From Mactra quadrangularis (taxonomy: Eukaryota > Mollusca > Bivalvia > Venerida > Mactridae): a DNA stretch of 64,000 nucleotides. Shown here piece by piece: positions 50,331-61,490 of the stretch; positions within the stretch are counted from its first letter, which is position 1; each line of letters begins with the position of its first letter. The notes below the pieces were generated by a model. The model was not told where the DNA came from and searched no databases. It saw only the letters and a program-made list of their open reading frames with translations. Both the position numbers and the translations under genes were made by a program. The DNA lies in assembly GCA_025267735.1 (NCBI GenBank), contig CM046294.1:7908001-7972000 (forward strand). Direction: 5' to 3'.

Positions 50331-51276
50331 CTTGAAATTATAGCAAATTAGTATATTTATTTACCAAATGCGAAATTGGTTGATTTTGTTTACGCATAAA
50401 TCTGCTATTTATACTCGGGTTCCAATATGTGAAAAAATATGAATTTCCCGTGCCTAGATTTTTCTAGATTTTTTTGTCTGTATACTAGAAGTATAAAACC
50501 AGATGACAGAAGTGGTTTTGTTTATGTTGCAATTAGTTCTAGGTTAGGCCCATTTTGACCGTAGATTGACTGGCCTAAATAAAAAATAAGCTTTTTTATG
50601 GCAGCACTGAGAGCGGTACGGCATAGTATGCTTGTTAGTAAGACGTATTTATGACCGTACTACCGGGCTGTTTTAGTTTTTAGCATTAACCAAATGCATT
50701 TGTGAACCGGTCTCCCAATAATTTCTTCGTAAATGGATATACTTTCATGTCTTGTTTAAATGATAGATGGTTAGAGTATGTCTTATCTTTATTTAAAAAT
50801 GAAATTATAAGGTTTGAGTTTTTGTTAGTTCGAATTACTGCATTCGCGTGATTAATAACTAAAAATGCTAACGAGCTTTTTCCTTTGCCTGATTTGATTT
50901 ATTTATATCTCGTATGAAGAAAATATAACGGAGTATTTCGGTGTTAGAGCTTACACTTTGACTTATATATTCAAAATATTTATACAGTTATTTTATTAAT
51001 TATTATCAATAACATGCAGTAATTAAATCATTAATAGTTAATAATTTGTCACAGATTTAGTAATTGATTATACCCACATCATTATATTATTGTGCATGAG
51101 AGTCAGTACTGATGGTCATCAGGAAAGATTCGTAGCCTAGCCTATTATGTGTCTTATTATTGGTATAAGTGAATTGCTATTGTTTAGCTCAATTTAAGTT
51201 TACTTAGTGTATCTACATATATTAACGAAACTGTATTCTAATATATACATATATTATTTGTTTCATGAGCTGAAGA

Positions 51277-52083
51277 GTGAAGATGTCACAACAAAGAAAG
51301 ATTGGTGAGGTGGAAGAAAATGACAGGAACCATAACATTGAAGTTAATGTCCCAGTGAGCCAAGAAGAATCGCCTGTAATGGCTGGTACCAGTAGTGAAT
51401 CATCGCCGACAGGTACAAGTATAAATGTCACTCCAATTCAAACAGACCTCCCTCCAATGCCTGACACAATTGATAAGTATTAATTCTATGATAGGCGTCC
51501 ATGTTCCATTATCTATTAAGGAAAAAATTTTAAATGGTGATTATGTTGATCTGCAATCATTCCTTTACCAGCAATCTGACGAAAGTGAAACCAATCTGGC
51601 AATAAACAAAAATGAAGAATTGGTGTTGAAGCCCCGAAAGGACAAAAATCTCTAATATGGAATTATGGACGGGTGCAATTTTGATTTTTGCAAGTATTTA
51701 TATGTCTATTCATAAAGATAAAGCTACACATATATTAAAATGCATTCAAAATATCAGAACTGGTGCAAAACGACATGGTGGTATGGGTTGGAAATGCTAT
51801 GACGAGCACTTCAGGTTAAGATTAGCCAGTGATAAATCAAATTATTCTTTCGATAAAATTGATAATGAACTTAGGCTTTTATGCATGGTGCCTTTCAAAT
51901 TCTCAAATAGGTCTTAATGTTCAAACAAAAGTAGGACAAAAATGCCATGATTTTAACAATAGCGTATGTTTTAGGAGAGCATATTCATTTAAGCACGTGT
52001 GTTATTTTAAATCATCCTTTCAGGATTGTTACAAGAACAGGGCAAATTACTATACCAAGCTCATACAAACCAATTTTATATGA
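51277..52083 (+). pseudogene. DIRS-like gag relic
   Basis: The frame changes at least three times. 51277-51483 is an acidic Ser/Thr-rich N-terminus. Next come GVHVPLSIKEKILNGDYVDL and LVLKPRKDK, then ELWTGAILIFASIYMSIHKD, GMGWKCYDEHFRLRLASD and KIDNELRLLCM, the conserved blocks of gag-like proteins in animal DIRS/Ngaro elements. The C-terminal zinc-knuckle region (CHDFNNSVCFRRAYSFKHVC) has lost at least one expected Cys (Tyr in its place). Stops and shifts between blocks make it non-functional. Confidence 0.8.
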
Positions 52084-52179
52084 AACAACCAAGGCCACAA
52101 TTTAGACCATATAACGAACAAGGATTCAATACCTCAAAATAAACAAAACAAAAATTCAAATTTAAAGTCAACATTATGT

Positions 52180-53880
52180 ATAGGGAATTCCCCTATAAGG
52201 TTAGATAACCTTTCTAAATATCTAAAACATTATCCTGACAAATTTAAGTCTAATTACCTTTACAATGGATTTAAAAATGGATTTAGGATCCCGTATCATG
52301 GAAATAACATAAATAAAGTGATACTTTAAAATCAGCAAAATTATACCCTAGTCAGTTAAAGGAAAAGATAGACAAGGAAATAATGTTGGGTAAAATGGTT
52401 GGCCCATTCACTACAAACTCGAAAAAAACTTTTTTTGATAATTTCGCCAGTAAGCCTAGTTCCTAAATCTGATCATTCTTGGAGGCTAATTACTCATTTG
52501 TCTTACCCCAGAGGTCATAGCGTAAACGATGGGCTTGACCCTAAACAATGTTCAGTTAATTATACCTTATTTGACAAAGTAACAGCCATGAATTTTTAGT
52601 CTGGAAGGGGTGCATTAATGGCAAAAAGAGATAAAAAATCAGCATTTAGACTTATTCCAATACACCTAGATGTTTTTATTTACTTGGTATAAAAATAAAT
52701 GGCAAATACTATATTGATACGATGCTTCCTATGGGATCAAGTATGAGATGTGCTTAATTTGAATCTTTTTCATCTTTTATTGACTGGTTAGTGAAATATA
52801 AATCTGGTCTGGATAATTTCGATCATTATTTGGGTGACTAAATATTTGTCGGGGAAAAATGTACCAATGATTGTCAACATTTAACCGCATTGTTTGAAGC
52901 TGTATGTGTCGATCTGGACGTTCCGATTGCTAGAGATAAATTGGTAAGACCGACAACATGTTTAACTTTCCTTGGCCTTGAAATTGATTAGATTACTACT
53001 ACTGTTACTTGTTTTTAGTGGGGTAATGGGATCTAGCAGGGCATTCTAAAGGAGTTTTTATGATGCTTTGATTGGTTTAAAACAACCTTTTCATCGTCGC
53101 AAAAATTGCGTCAGTGTTTAAGTCAGATTTAATAGTTTGGTTATCAAATTTAATAATTTTAATGGTGTTTCATTCATACATGACGATTCGTGGTATAACA
53201 ATAGCTGTTTGAAACTGTACATTGACAGTTCCGGAAATGAAAATATGGGTTGTGCGTGTTATTTTAACGGCAGATGGGCATTTATGCCATAGCACGAAAG
53301 CTGGTCCAGATAAAAAATCCTTAAAGTATGGCAATTTTAGAACTGATTCCATTACTATTAGCTTAACTATTTTGGGGTAGTGACTTAGATTGTTTGTTTG
53401 TTTGTTTGGGTTTTACGGCGCACCAACACAAAAAGGTCATATCGCGCCGACAGCTATCAATGATACTAATAATTCAAACAATATTAATGATGTACAACTC
53501 TATATCTTATTATAAACATTTATTTCTTTCAAAAAGTTAAGTATCGCATATGATGGTACAGACTCAAAAAGTTCTTTAAGTGAGTTTACTTTAAAATGTT
53601 TGTCACGAATGTATTTTAGATCCTGACAGTCAAGGAGTGACTTAGAAATTAAGTTTTTGTACATATTGAAGCTCTAGTTGAGGTTTTTAATAAACTAACT
53701 TCCAGACTTGAAAATCTGACTTTTTTAAGAAATTTCGTTTTAACTTGTATGAAATAAGAAATAATTTTCAAAGCTACGCATATCTCTTCATGTGTTAATT
53801 CCATTGCTAATTCTATTTCACGAAAACAATGGGCACGTTTCCGGGATATGGCCCAGAAGCAAACAAACACCCAGACACGA
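52180..53880 (+). pseudogene. DIRS-like reverse transcriptase-RNase H relic
   Basis: In order, with frameshifts and stops: LDNLSKYLKHYPDKFKSNYL, GFKNGFRIPYHG, QLKEKIDKEIMLGKMVGPF, SLVPKSDHSWRLITHLSYPR, GHSVNDGLDPKQCSVNYTLF, YYIDTMLPMGSSMRCA, then the active-site region DHYLGD followed by a stop, where DIRS elements have YLDD. LVRPTTCLTFLGLEID closes the RT. RNase H blocks follow: LKLYIDSSGNENMGCACYF and, after a nested 246-bp non-LTR insertion at 53390-53635, THISSCVNSIANSISRKQW. The first catalytic Asp of the YxDD pair is lost, so this copy cannot reverse-transcribe. Confidence 0.85.
53390..53635 (-). mobile_element. 5'-truncated non-LTR retrotransposon inserted in RNase H
   Basis: Minus-strand copy of the same family as 43938-44452, starting with tttgtttgtttgggttttac (reverse of its 3' end) and reaching the bases equivalent to the CQDLKYIRDKHF codons. 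It is flanked by 11-bp direct repeats agtgacttaga at 53379-53389 and 53636-53646. Confidence 0.9.
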
Positions 53881-53904
53881 TACCAGAAAAATTCCTTTGT
53901 CTGA

Positions 53905-54680
53905 TATCAAACTTGAAGCTCAACGTCTAGTTTAATCATCATTGTCAGTAAATATAATTGACTCATACAAGACAGGTATAACTGTTTCAATTACTTTAAG
54001 CGTGATAATGAATTAATGAAATCCTGGCAACCTAATATTGAACAATTAGCTCTCTTTTTAGCATATCTATCTTTACAAAAACTGTCGCACAATACAGCAA
54101 GATTGTATTTAAATGCTGTATCTTTTCATTGCAAAGTTAGGTAAAATATTAGCGAACTTAGGATCTGTTTGTAGTAATTCGTACGAGATAAGACTATTAG
54201 CGCTGCATATTCATTAGCATTTTTTGAGTTTTTTTTAGAGTTGGTGAAATAATTGTGACCAAATATCAATACAGCCACAAGGTTCTTTCAATAGATGACG
54301 TTACTTTTATTGATAATAAACTATCAACTCGTCTACGATTCTCTAAGACTGTTCAAACAGGCCAAGGTGTTAATATTAACGTAATGAAAACACGGTTTAG
54401 ATTGTCCGGTTAAACTTATGTCCGATTATTTACAAGTAAGACCTAAAGTAGTAGGTAGGTCCGTTGTTTTGCCGTAACAACTCAAAAGCTCTTACTAAAT
54501 ATCAATTTTTCAAGTTTACTTAGGAAAGTTACCAAGCTGATTAATTTCAACTATGTATACTACAAAATCGCATTTGTTTAGAATTGGTGCTGCAACTACG
54601 ACAGCCATGTTAGGACATTCAGAAGAAAAATGAAGGAATCAGGGAGATGGAAATCTGATGTATACAAACAATATATTTAA
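53905..54680 (+). pseudogene. DIRS-like tyrosine recombinase relic
   Basis: Broken frames carry FNYFKRDNELMKSWQPN, IEQLALFLAYLSLQKLSHNT, ARLYLNAVSFHCKV (N-terminal SAM-like region). The catalytic region has SHLFRIGAATTTAMLGHSEE (box II HxxR), then, one frame over, KESGRWKSDVYKQYI with the Tyr nucleophile region. Such recombinases integrate the circular cDNA without target duplication. Several stops and at least one frameshift (after GHSEEK) inactivate it. Confidence 0.8.
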
Positions 54681-54959
54681 CTAAATAAGTAATGCACAGC
54701 TATTTCAATAAATCTAAATTGTTTATGTATTAACTGCCGTTTCCCGAGGTCATGATAATTGATGCATAAAATTTGCCTCAGAGGATAATTTTACATTGAT
54801 TTGTTATAGGATGATAATTTATACACGTTCCTACAGAGTAATATGAATAAGAGTTCACGTGGTAACAGTACCATTTCGGTTTGCACAAATACATATTAAT
54901 TTATCTTAATGCTAAAATAAAAACATAAATAATATTAATTATTAGAATGTATATTTCAA

Positions 54960-55475
54960 TTACATAGTATGGTGTGTTGGATCTTCAATTATAAAGAAGG
55001 CATTTATATTTCAAAGGCGACAACCTGATTGAATTAATTTTGGACTCCCACATGCAGATGTGTGGTGGCAGGGCTATAGTGGGTTAACTTTAAACATGCT
55101 AAAATCTAAATTGAAAACATTGTGTAAGGTCGGTCCACTCTCAGCTTGCATTATATTACATTGTGGGGGTAATGATATAGGACATCTAGAATTGAAGGAA
55201 AAAAGACATTTAATTCAAGAAGTTATTTGTTATTTGAATAAAGCATTTCCCTGTGTTCCAATAATTTGGTCAGAAAATTTGAACAGAAATATGTGGAGGT
55301 ATTCTAACGATAATTTGGCTAGGGAAGAAAATAGAAAGCGTATTAACAGTTTTGCTGGTAAATTTGTACAAACAAGGGGTCTGTATGTTAAGCATAGCTT
55401 TAAATGAAATAGATAGATTATTAGATGTTGATGGAGTACACCTAAATGATACAGGCAACCGCCTATTTGTTTGCT
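54960..55475 (+). pseudogene. SGNH-hydrolase-like relic of the DIRS-like element
   Basis: 55060-55407 is open: VWWQGYSG-type start, then ILHCGGNDIGHLELKEK (block III GGND) and ENLNRNMWRYSNDNLAREE. After a frameshift near 55385 comes LLDVDGVHLNDTGNRLF (block V DGVH with catalytic Asp/His). Just upstream, 55017-55032 reads GDNLI where SGNH enzymes have GDSL, so the nucleophile Ser appears changed to Asn. SGNH modules are known at the 3' end of some animal DIRS elements; their role is unclear. Confidence 0.75.
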
Positions 55476-55722
55476 AATTGAAAAAAGCAATTGAGTTATG
55501 TTTAAGGGCGGACCATTGTGTATATCTGGCTTAATAGTTGCTATATGAATATATGCTATATGAATATATGCTATATGAAATTGTGTTGCTGTCAGGCAGA
55601 GAATATATTTATTGCAAATTGTTGGTTCAGATGATAACTTGTTTATTGCTCACTGCCGCTAAAGTTTGTTGGGTTTGTTTGGCGGTGTCAGTCTCAGCAC
55701 GTTGTTTGTGGACTGCCATGTG

Positions 55723-56329
55723 GCAAACAGCGAGCAATGTTAGCTATTGCTTTTATTGATAGACACTAATAAAAATGCTATTTCTCTGCAATTATGATGC
55801 TTTATTGTTACTGGTCACTGATTCCCAGGATCAGTTCATTGTTTGTATTTTCAATTCAAAATTGTTAGAGCTGTCTTGCATTTGGCATCAGCTCGCGGGC
55901 TTATGAGCATTTGATCTTATAACTTAAAGAGCGACCATTACAAGGCCAACAACGTTGGTCGGTAGCTCTCTCATAGGCTCTACTATTATTTTGCTATTGC
56001 TAATAGCCGCTTATTATATGCTAGAATGTGGAAATTATATTATACATGTACTTATATTGAATGCTGATTGACTGCTAATTATTGAAAAACACTGTATTCC
56101 ATCAATTCACACATTGGTCGCGCCATTGAATTGCCAAACTAGTTTACCATTTGTCTTTTGCATATGTGAAAATAAGCATAATAAATATATGTATGAATAG
56201 ATTTTGATATAAAGTTGAAATTACAATAAACAAGAGTTATTGCTTGATATTTGTATTTATTAGTTATTTGATGATGCGATGATTGCATAAATATTTATGC
56301 AATCATCGCCTCATGTTTATCCAACATAA
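55723..56329 (+). repeat. Split direct repeat B1
   Basis: 607 bp matching 56880-57486 with three substitutions and no indels. It ends tttatccaacataa, sharing cataa with the start of A2. A perfect 34-bp palindrome (gcgatgattgcataaat + complement) lies at 56276-56309. Confidence 0.95.
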
Positions 56330-56572
56330 TGACGATTATGGTCTTATACCATAATCGTTTGTTATGTTGGTGAACATGACTATTTTTAGTTGCATTCGAC
56401 CAAGACTTTTATTGGTAACTGACCACTAGTAATCGAGAGTTATCGTTCTTGAGATTACGCACCAATGATTTTTGCACGGAGAAAGTCGTGCTAGCTGATA
56501 GTCATTCATTATGTGATTGACCACCAACCTATAAGGTAATATATCTTGGTTGTACATTAATGTTTTGTAAAA
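56325..56572 (+). repeat. Split direct repeat A2
   Basis: Identical to A1; abuts B1 with a shared cataa at 56325-56329. Hairpin cgattatggt / accataatcg at 56333-56357. Confidence 0.95.
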
Positions 56573-56879
56573 CCCACCCAACCCACCACTTGGGTTTATT
56601 TTTTTTCCAGATAAATCTGCTTGTTTAATGTTATCATTTCAGTTTAAACGAACTTTAAATTAACAATGAAGTATGAAAAATGCAACGGACTATACCAAAG
56701 GATTTTTTACTATGGTAGCTGTAAGATGGAGAGGAGGGAGATAGGAAACCCGATTAAAAGGACATTAAGCTAACAATGAAGTATTGAAATTACAACTGAA
56801 TGTTCCAAAAATTTGCTTACTGTGGTAGCTGTAAGATGGTGAGAATGGAGATAGGAAATCCGGTACGACCAATGTGTCA
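56573..56879. repeat. Spacer between A2 and B2 with two ~115-bp direct repeats
   Basis: aacaatgaagtat...tatggtagctgtaagatgg...ggagataggaaa occurs twice (from ~56663 and ~56775). Canonical Ngaro-type ends have A2 and B2 adjacent, so this 307-bp piece is unusual. Confidence 0.6.
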
Positions 56880-57486
56880 GCAAACAGCGAGCAATGTTAA
56901 CTATTGCTTTTATTGATAGACACTAATAAAAATGCTATTTCTCTGCAATTATGATGCTTTATTGTTACTGGTCACTGATTCCCAGGATCAGTTCATTGTT
57001 TGTATTTTCAATTCAAAATTGTTAGAGCTGTCTTGCATTTGGCATCAGCTCGCGGGCTTATGAGCATTTGATCTTATAACTTAAAGAGCGACCATTACAA
57101 GGCCAACAACGTTGGTCGGTAGCTCTCTCATAGGCTCTACTATTATTTTGCTATTGCTAATAGCCGCTTATTATATGCTAGAATGTGGAAATTATATTAT
57201 ACATGTACTTATATTGAATGCTGATTGACTGCTAATTATTGAAAAACACTGTATTCCATCAATTCACACATTGGTCGCGCCATTGAATTGCCAAACTAGT
57301 TTACCATTTGTCTTTTGCATATGTGAAAATAAGCATAATAAATATATGTATGTATAGATTTTGATATAAAGTTGAAATTACAATAAACAAGAGTTATTGC
57401 TTGATATTTGTATTTATTAGTTATTTGATGATGCGATGATTGCATAAATATTTATGCAATCATCGCCACATGTTTATCCAACATAA
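56880..57486 (+). repeat. Split direct repeat B2 (right terminus)
   Basis: 99.5% identical to B1. Its palindrome is at 57433-57466. It ends ccaacataa next to host sequence ccaattg. Confidence 0.95.
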
Positions 57487-57924
57487 CCAATTGTTACAAT
57501 CATTTCTTTAAGAGAATGTTTTCTGTGTAAGAGTATTTATGTTTTTTTTTTTTTAAATTCGAACATAATCGAAAAAGCATTCTATTTCCGCATTATATGG
57601 CGAGTCTAAATATCGATAAATAATATATTCTTGAACACGGATAGGGCACACCAAAAGTTAATAAATGCGTAAACTGGTTTGTCAGAAAAGCATTATTCTT
57701 AACGTACTTTACTCAATGGAGAAGACGTCACACTCGGCTAAACAACGATTTCAAGCATTTTTGGAAATGCTTTTTCTTGTACTAATGTAGAGTTATAGAA
57801 ATCCTTTGTAGGGTAGCAGATCCTTTGTGTGAATTACTATAAATCTAGTCATGTGTCTTAATAATGGCTGAAGAGGGTAACTAAGTCACCTTAATTATAT
57901 CTGGTGACCAAAACTCTTATTCAT

Positions 57925-59450
57925 TTTTTAGCTCGACTTTTCGAAGAAAATGAGAGCTATTGCTATCACTTTGGCGTCGGCGTCGGCGTTGGCGTTGGCG
58001 TTGGCGTTGGCGTTGGCGTGGGTTTTCAGGTTAAAGTTTTTTGAAACACTTATAACTTCAACACTATCCAAGTTATATTATTGAAAGTTGGTATACTTAT
58101 TAAGTGGGACTATATTAACCATTCTGTGAAAGGGGATAACTCTGGATGAATTATTTTATGAGTTATTGCCCTTTTATAATTAAACAATTGCAAAATATGA
58201 GGTTAAAGTTTTTCCTATGTAGAATATCTTCAATACTGATCAATTCATTTGACTTAAATTTTGTATACTTATTTGTCAGTACAATATCTACACCACTGTG
58301 AAGGCACGTAACTGTGGATGAATTATTTTTAGAGTAATTGCCCTTTTATACTTAAGAAATTGCAAAATATGAGGTTAAAGTTTTTCCTATGTAGAATATA
58401 TTCAATAATGATCAAGGTATTTGACTTAAAATTTGTATACTTATTTGTTGGTACTGTATCTACCCGACTATGAAGGGATGTAACTGTGGATGAATTATTT
58501 TTGGAGTAATTGCCCTTTTATACTTAAGAAAAATGCAAAATATAATGTTAAAATCATTTCTATATGTAATATCTTTAATACTAATCAAGATATTTGACTT
58601 ATATCTACACAACTATAAAGGGACGTTACTTTGGATGAATTATTGTTGGAGTTGTGCCCCTTTATACTTAAACATTTAAGATTAAAATTTGTTCTCATGG
58701 GATATATTTAGAACTTATAAATATATTTGAATGAAAGTTGGAATACTTATTCGTCAGTTCTTCATCTATCGGACTATAAAGGGACATAACTCTGGATGAA
58801 TTACTTCAGAGTTATTCCCCTTTATACTTTGATATTTAAGGGTTATGTTTGCTCAAATTTAATATATTTTGTTTGATAGAAAGTTAGTATACTTTTTCAT
58901 CAGTACTACATCTAGTTGAATACAATGGGACGTAATAATTGATGAATTATTGTTGGAGTTGTGACCCTTTTCAATTTTTTAATTCGGGAGAAAGTATTAT
59001 GAAGTGAAATATTTTCAATACTTAAGAAGATATTTAAATGACAATTAGTATGCTTATTCATCAGTACTGCATCTACGCGACTACAAAGGGACATAACTCA
59101 TGATGTTATTTTTTGAAGTTATGCCCCTTACTTTAATTTTGAATTTTGTTCAAATTGAAATACAATGTATTTATAGTTCTTCATATAGATATTTAAATGA
59201 AAGTATGTATGCTTATTCGTTGATACTATGTCTACTTTACTCTGAAGGGGCGTTACTATGGATGAATGTTCTAGGAGTAATGCCCCTTTTATATTTTACA
59301 AATATGAATTGGTAATTATTGTTTGACTGAATTATATACTTTCAAAAATTATGTCCTGTCTTGAAATTACTTTTGTTTAAAGATAAGCCTTGCCATGAAC
59401 AAAACGCCCGAAAAGTCGAGCGCGCTGTCCTTGGACTGCTCTTGTTATAA
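57925..59450 (+). mobile_element. Inverted-repeat-ended element with GGCGTT VNTR and internal tandem repeats
   Basis: gctcgacttttcg (57931-57943) is inverted at 59409-59421 (cgaaaagtcgagc). Near the left end a hexamer array ggcgtc/ggcgtt runs 57973-58019. From ~58080 to 59330 a ~150-175-bp unit recurs about eight times (gggacgtaactgtggatgaa, ttattgcccttttatactta, gtatacttattcgtcagtac). I have seen gctcgac...ggcgtcggcgtc elements as common bivalve repeats; no ORF of note. Confidence 0.65.
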
Positions 59451-60067
59451 TATACAATAGTAGAAGGTGTTCTCACAGCACCGTTCCTTTTTCCTAGATA
59501 ATGCGGTCGTGATCAAAATTTAAGCGCTATCGAGCAACGGAAATTAAGCAATCTTCAAGAAAACAAGTTTTCTTAACGTAGTCAGACCATGTGAAGTTTT
59601 ATCCTTGAATGACGTTTGAGGTTTTGACCTAATGAAAAATGTTTTACTTTCATAACAATAACAAACGGAAAGTGTATAATGAATGTAGCGACATGCCTAA
59701 TGTTTTCATAAGGAAAGCCATAATTTATTTTGATATTGCATGATAGCAATTCGTGCTATGATTAATTCAATACCATAAAACGAGACATCATATCGGAATG
59801 AGCATTAAATCTAATTAACATATCGCCGATTCTCGTTTAACTATTATCTGTATTGGTTCCCTAAACAGTAGTATTGCTCCTCAAAATTGACAATTACTCA
59901 AATGATTGTGCAAGTCGGATATAAAGTTAATTAACCTCGTGCGACGGGCGAACTGTATTATAAACCTGGTGCGACGGATGATATGTGTTAAAACAATTTA
60001 GCCGTAGTATTCTGAAATCTTCTGACGGATCACAAGTTTTTCACTGCCAGGTAGATTAACGATTATT
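59451..60067. other. Non-coding stretch
   Basis: No gene or repeat recognised. Confidence 0.4.
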
Positions 60068-60447
60068 TCGTTTGTTTGTTTGGGTTTTACGGCGCACCAA
60101 CACAAAAAGGTCATATCGCGCCGAAAGCAATCTATGATACTATTAATTAAAACGATATTAATGATGTGAAGCTCTATATCTTATTATATACATTTATTTC
60201 CTTCAAAAAGTTAAGTATAGCATATGATGGTACAGACTCAAAAAGTTCTTTAAGTGACTTAAAATGTGACCTTAAAATGTTTGTCACGGATGTATTTAAG
60301 ACCCTGACAGTCAATGTGAACGTGTTTTACATTGAAATGCTCGTCACATGGTATACATTTAGGTGCTTCCTCTCTTTTGAGAAGGTATGAATGTGTTAAT
60401 CTGGTATGACCAATTCTACATGGCGTAATTACTATTTATCGCATCAA
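60068..60447 (-). mobile_element. 5'-truncated non-LTR retrotransposon copy
   Basis: Same family as 43938-44452, reverse orientation. It begins with tttgtttgtttgggttttac and extends through the terminal CCHC knuckle codons (gaaatgctcgtcacatggta) to the equivalent of the RIGHTRLTHS region. It carries small indels relative to the 43.9-kb copy. A target duplication was not found. Confidence 0.85.
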
Positions 60448-60702
60448 ATTAATTCTTAAAGTGAATAACAAAGTTAAGCACAAAAAAATGTTCTAACTAC
60501 AAATGGGTTGGTTTCTTCAAAAATATCCTAATTGAACCAGCTCTTGCATTTACGTACTAATATTACTAAGATGGATCTACAAAATAATCTTCCGAAAAGT
60601 GGTGCTTAGAACTTTAAACGTATGCAAATATTAAAGACCTGGATCTGGAAGGACTTGATTGCTTGCATGGACGTCAGACCTTAAAGGTATTCATAATGCG
60701 AA

Positions 60703-60754
60703 TTCCGGCGCGATATGACCTTTCTGTGTTGGTGCGCCGTAAAACCCAAACAAA
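60703..60754 (+). mobile_element. 52-bp insertion of the non-LTR 3' tail with 11-bp target duplication
   Basis: Only the extreme 3' end (ggcgcgatatgacctttctg...cccaaacaaa) is present, flanked by cataatgcgaa at 60692-60702 and 60755-60765. Confidence 0.85.
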
Positions 60755-61029
60755 CATAATGCGAAACTGAACATGCATAAAACAGATCAAATATCTCTGC
60801 CAATGAAAATGCCTAAGCTAATGGAAATACTTAAAGAAAAAAACCTTTTTGTGTCCACATAATGTGATCTTAATGAAACGCTTGTTTATCAGTTTATAGG
60901 TTTTCTTCAAAATGGAAAAAAGCCTCGAAATGGATAGTTTTTTTCAAAGATTTAAAAAAAATTCGTTTGGAGCACAGGCGACAAAATAGTTTATAGTTTA
61001 TAATATCTACATACTGGGCTTCTTTCCAT

Positions 61030-61400
61030 AATTAATTTGATTAAAACCCGATCTAAACCTTTCCGCTTACATACTCGCTAATTTAGATCTGACCTTTTTC
61101 AAACGAATGTCACGACCTTTCCTCATCATAATATTCATGACGAAATTATTAAGTTACGTAACTAGTTTACATCGTCTACGTCACGCAATTTGAAATGAGC
61201 CGCCCAACCGCAGACTGTAAATAATACGGCTGTTAAATCAACATGCAAAACTTGGTCTAAGAATAGAAATTACGAAATCAAAATGTGATTAATAGTGTTT
61301 TCGTCAAGATGAAAGCTACGCATTGATTGGTCGACACAAAGTTCATCTCGACGTGACCTTCCACGGAGAAAGAAGAGATCCTGTACGACAAGAGTATGTA
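61030..61400 (+). repeat. ~370-bp dispersed repeat, copy 2
   Basis: Inverted counterpart of 29675-30045. Contains an 8-bp insertion (attaatag) after aatcaaaatgtg relative to copy 1, which breaks the frame open in copy 1. Confidence 0.75.
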
Positions 61401-61490
61401 TCATTCTTTATATTTCGTGATATTTTTTCATCTTTTCTGTCTTTAAGCTAAAGGTTGTTTTCATTATCTGAACTTATGCCATTTGAAATT

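Larger units (their letters stand above)
46156..50677. mobile_element. ~4.5-kb inverted-repeat element nested in the DIRS-like leader
   Basis: 46258-46400 (agtccagtcaattt..., gacctagaactaattgcaac, aatctagaaaaatct) is the inverted counterpart of ~50432-50575. Outside these, gtactaccgggctgtt occurs at both ends (~46200 and ~50656). The interior carries no transposase-like ORF; it is mostly the degenerate tandem repeat at 47150-50330. Exact ends are not established. Confidence 0.5.
45435..57486 (+). mobile_element. DIRS/Ngaro-like tyrosine-recombinase retrotransposon with split direct repeats
   Basis: Order: A1 (45435-45682), leader interrupted by a nested element, gag relic (51277-52083), RT-RNase H relic (52180-53880, split by a non-LTR insertion), tyrosine recombinase relic (53905-54680), SGNH relic (54960-55475), B1 (55723-56329), A2 (56325-56572), a 307-bp spacer, and B2 (56880-57486). 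A1-internal-B1-A2-B2 is the split-direct-repeat layout of Ngaro-type elements. All coding modules run on the + strand in the expected order. There is no target duplication, as expected for a recombinase-mediated insertion. The ~12-kb length is inflated by ~4.5 kb of nested DNA. Confidence 0.9.

Noticed and set aside
45435..56572. The 248-bp identical pair as LTRs of an LTR retrotransposon
   Set aside because: It is too short, lacks TG..CA ends and a target duplication. The second, 607-bp pair and the recombinase relic fit split direct repeats instead.
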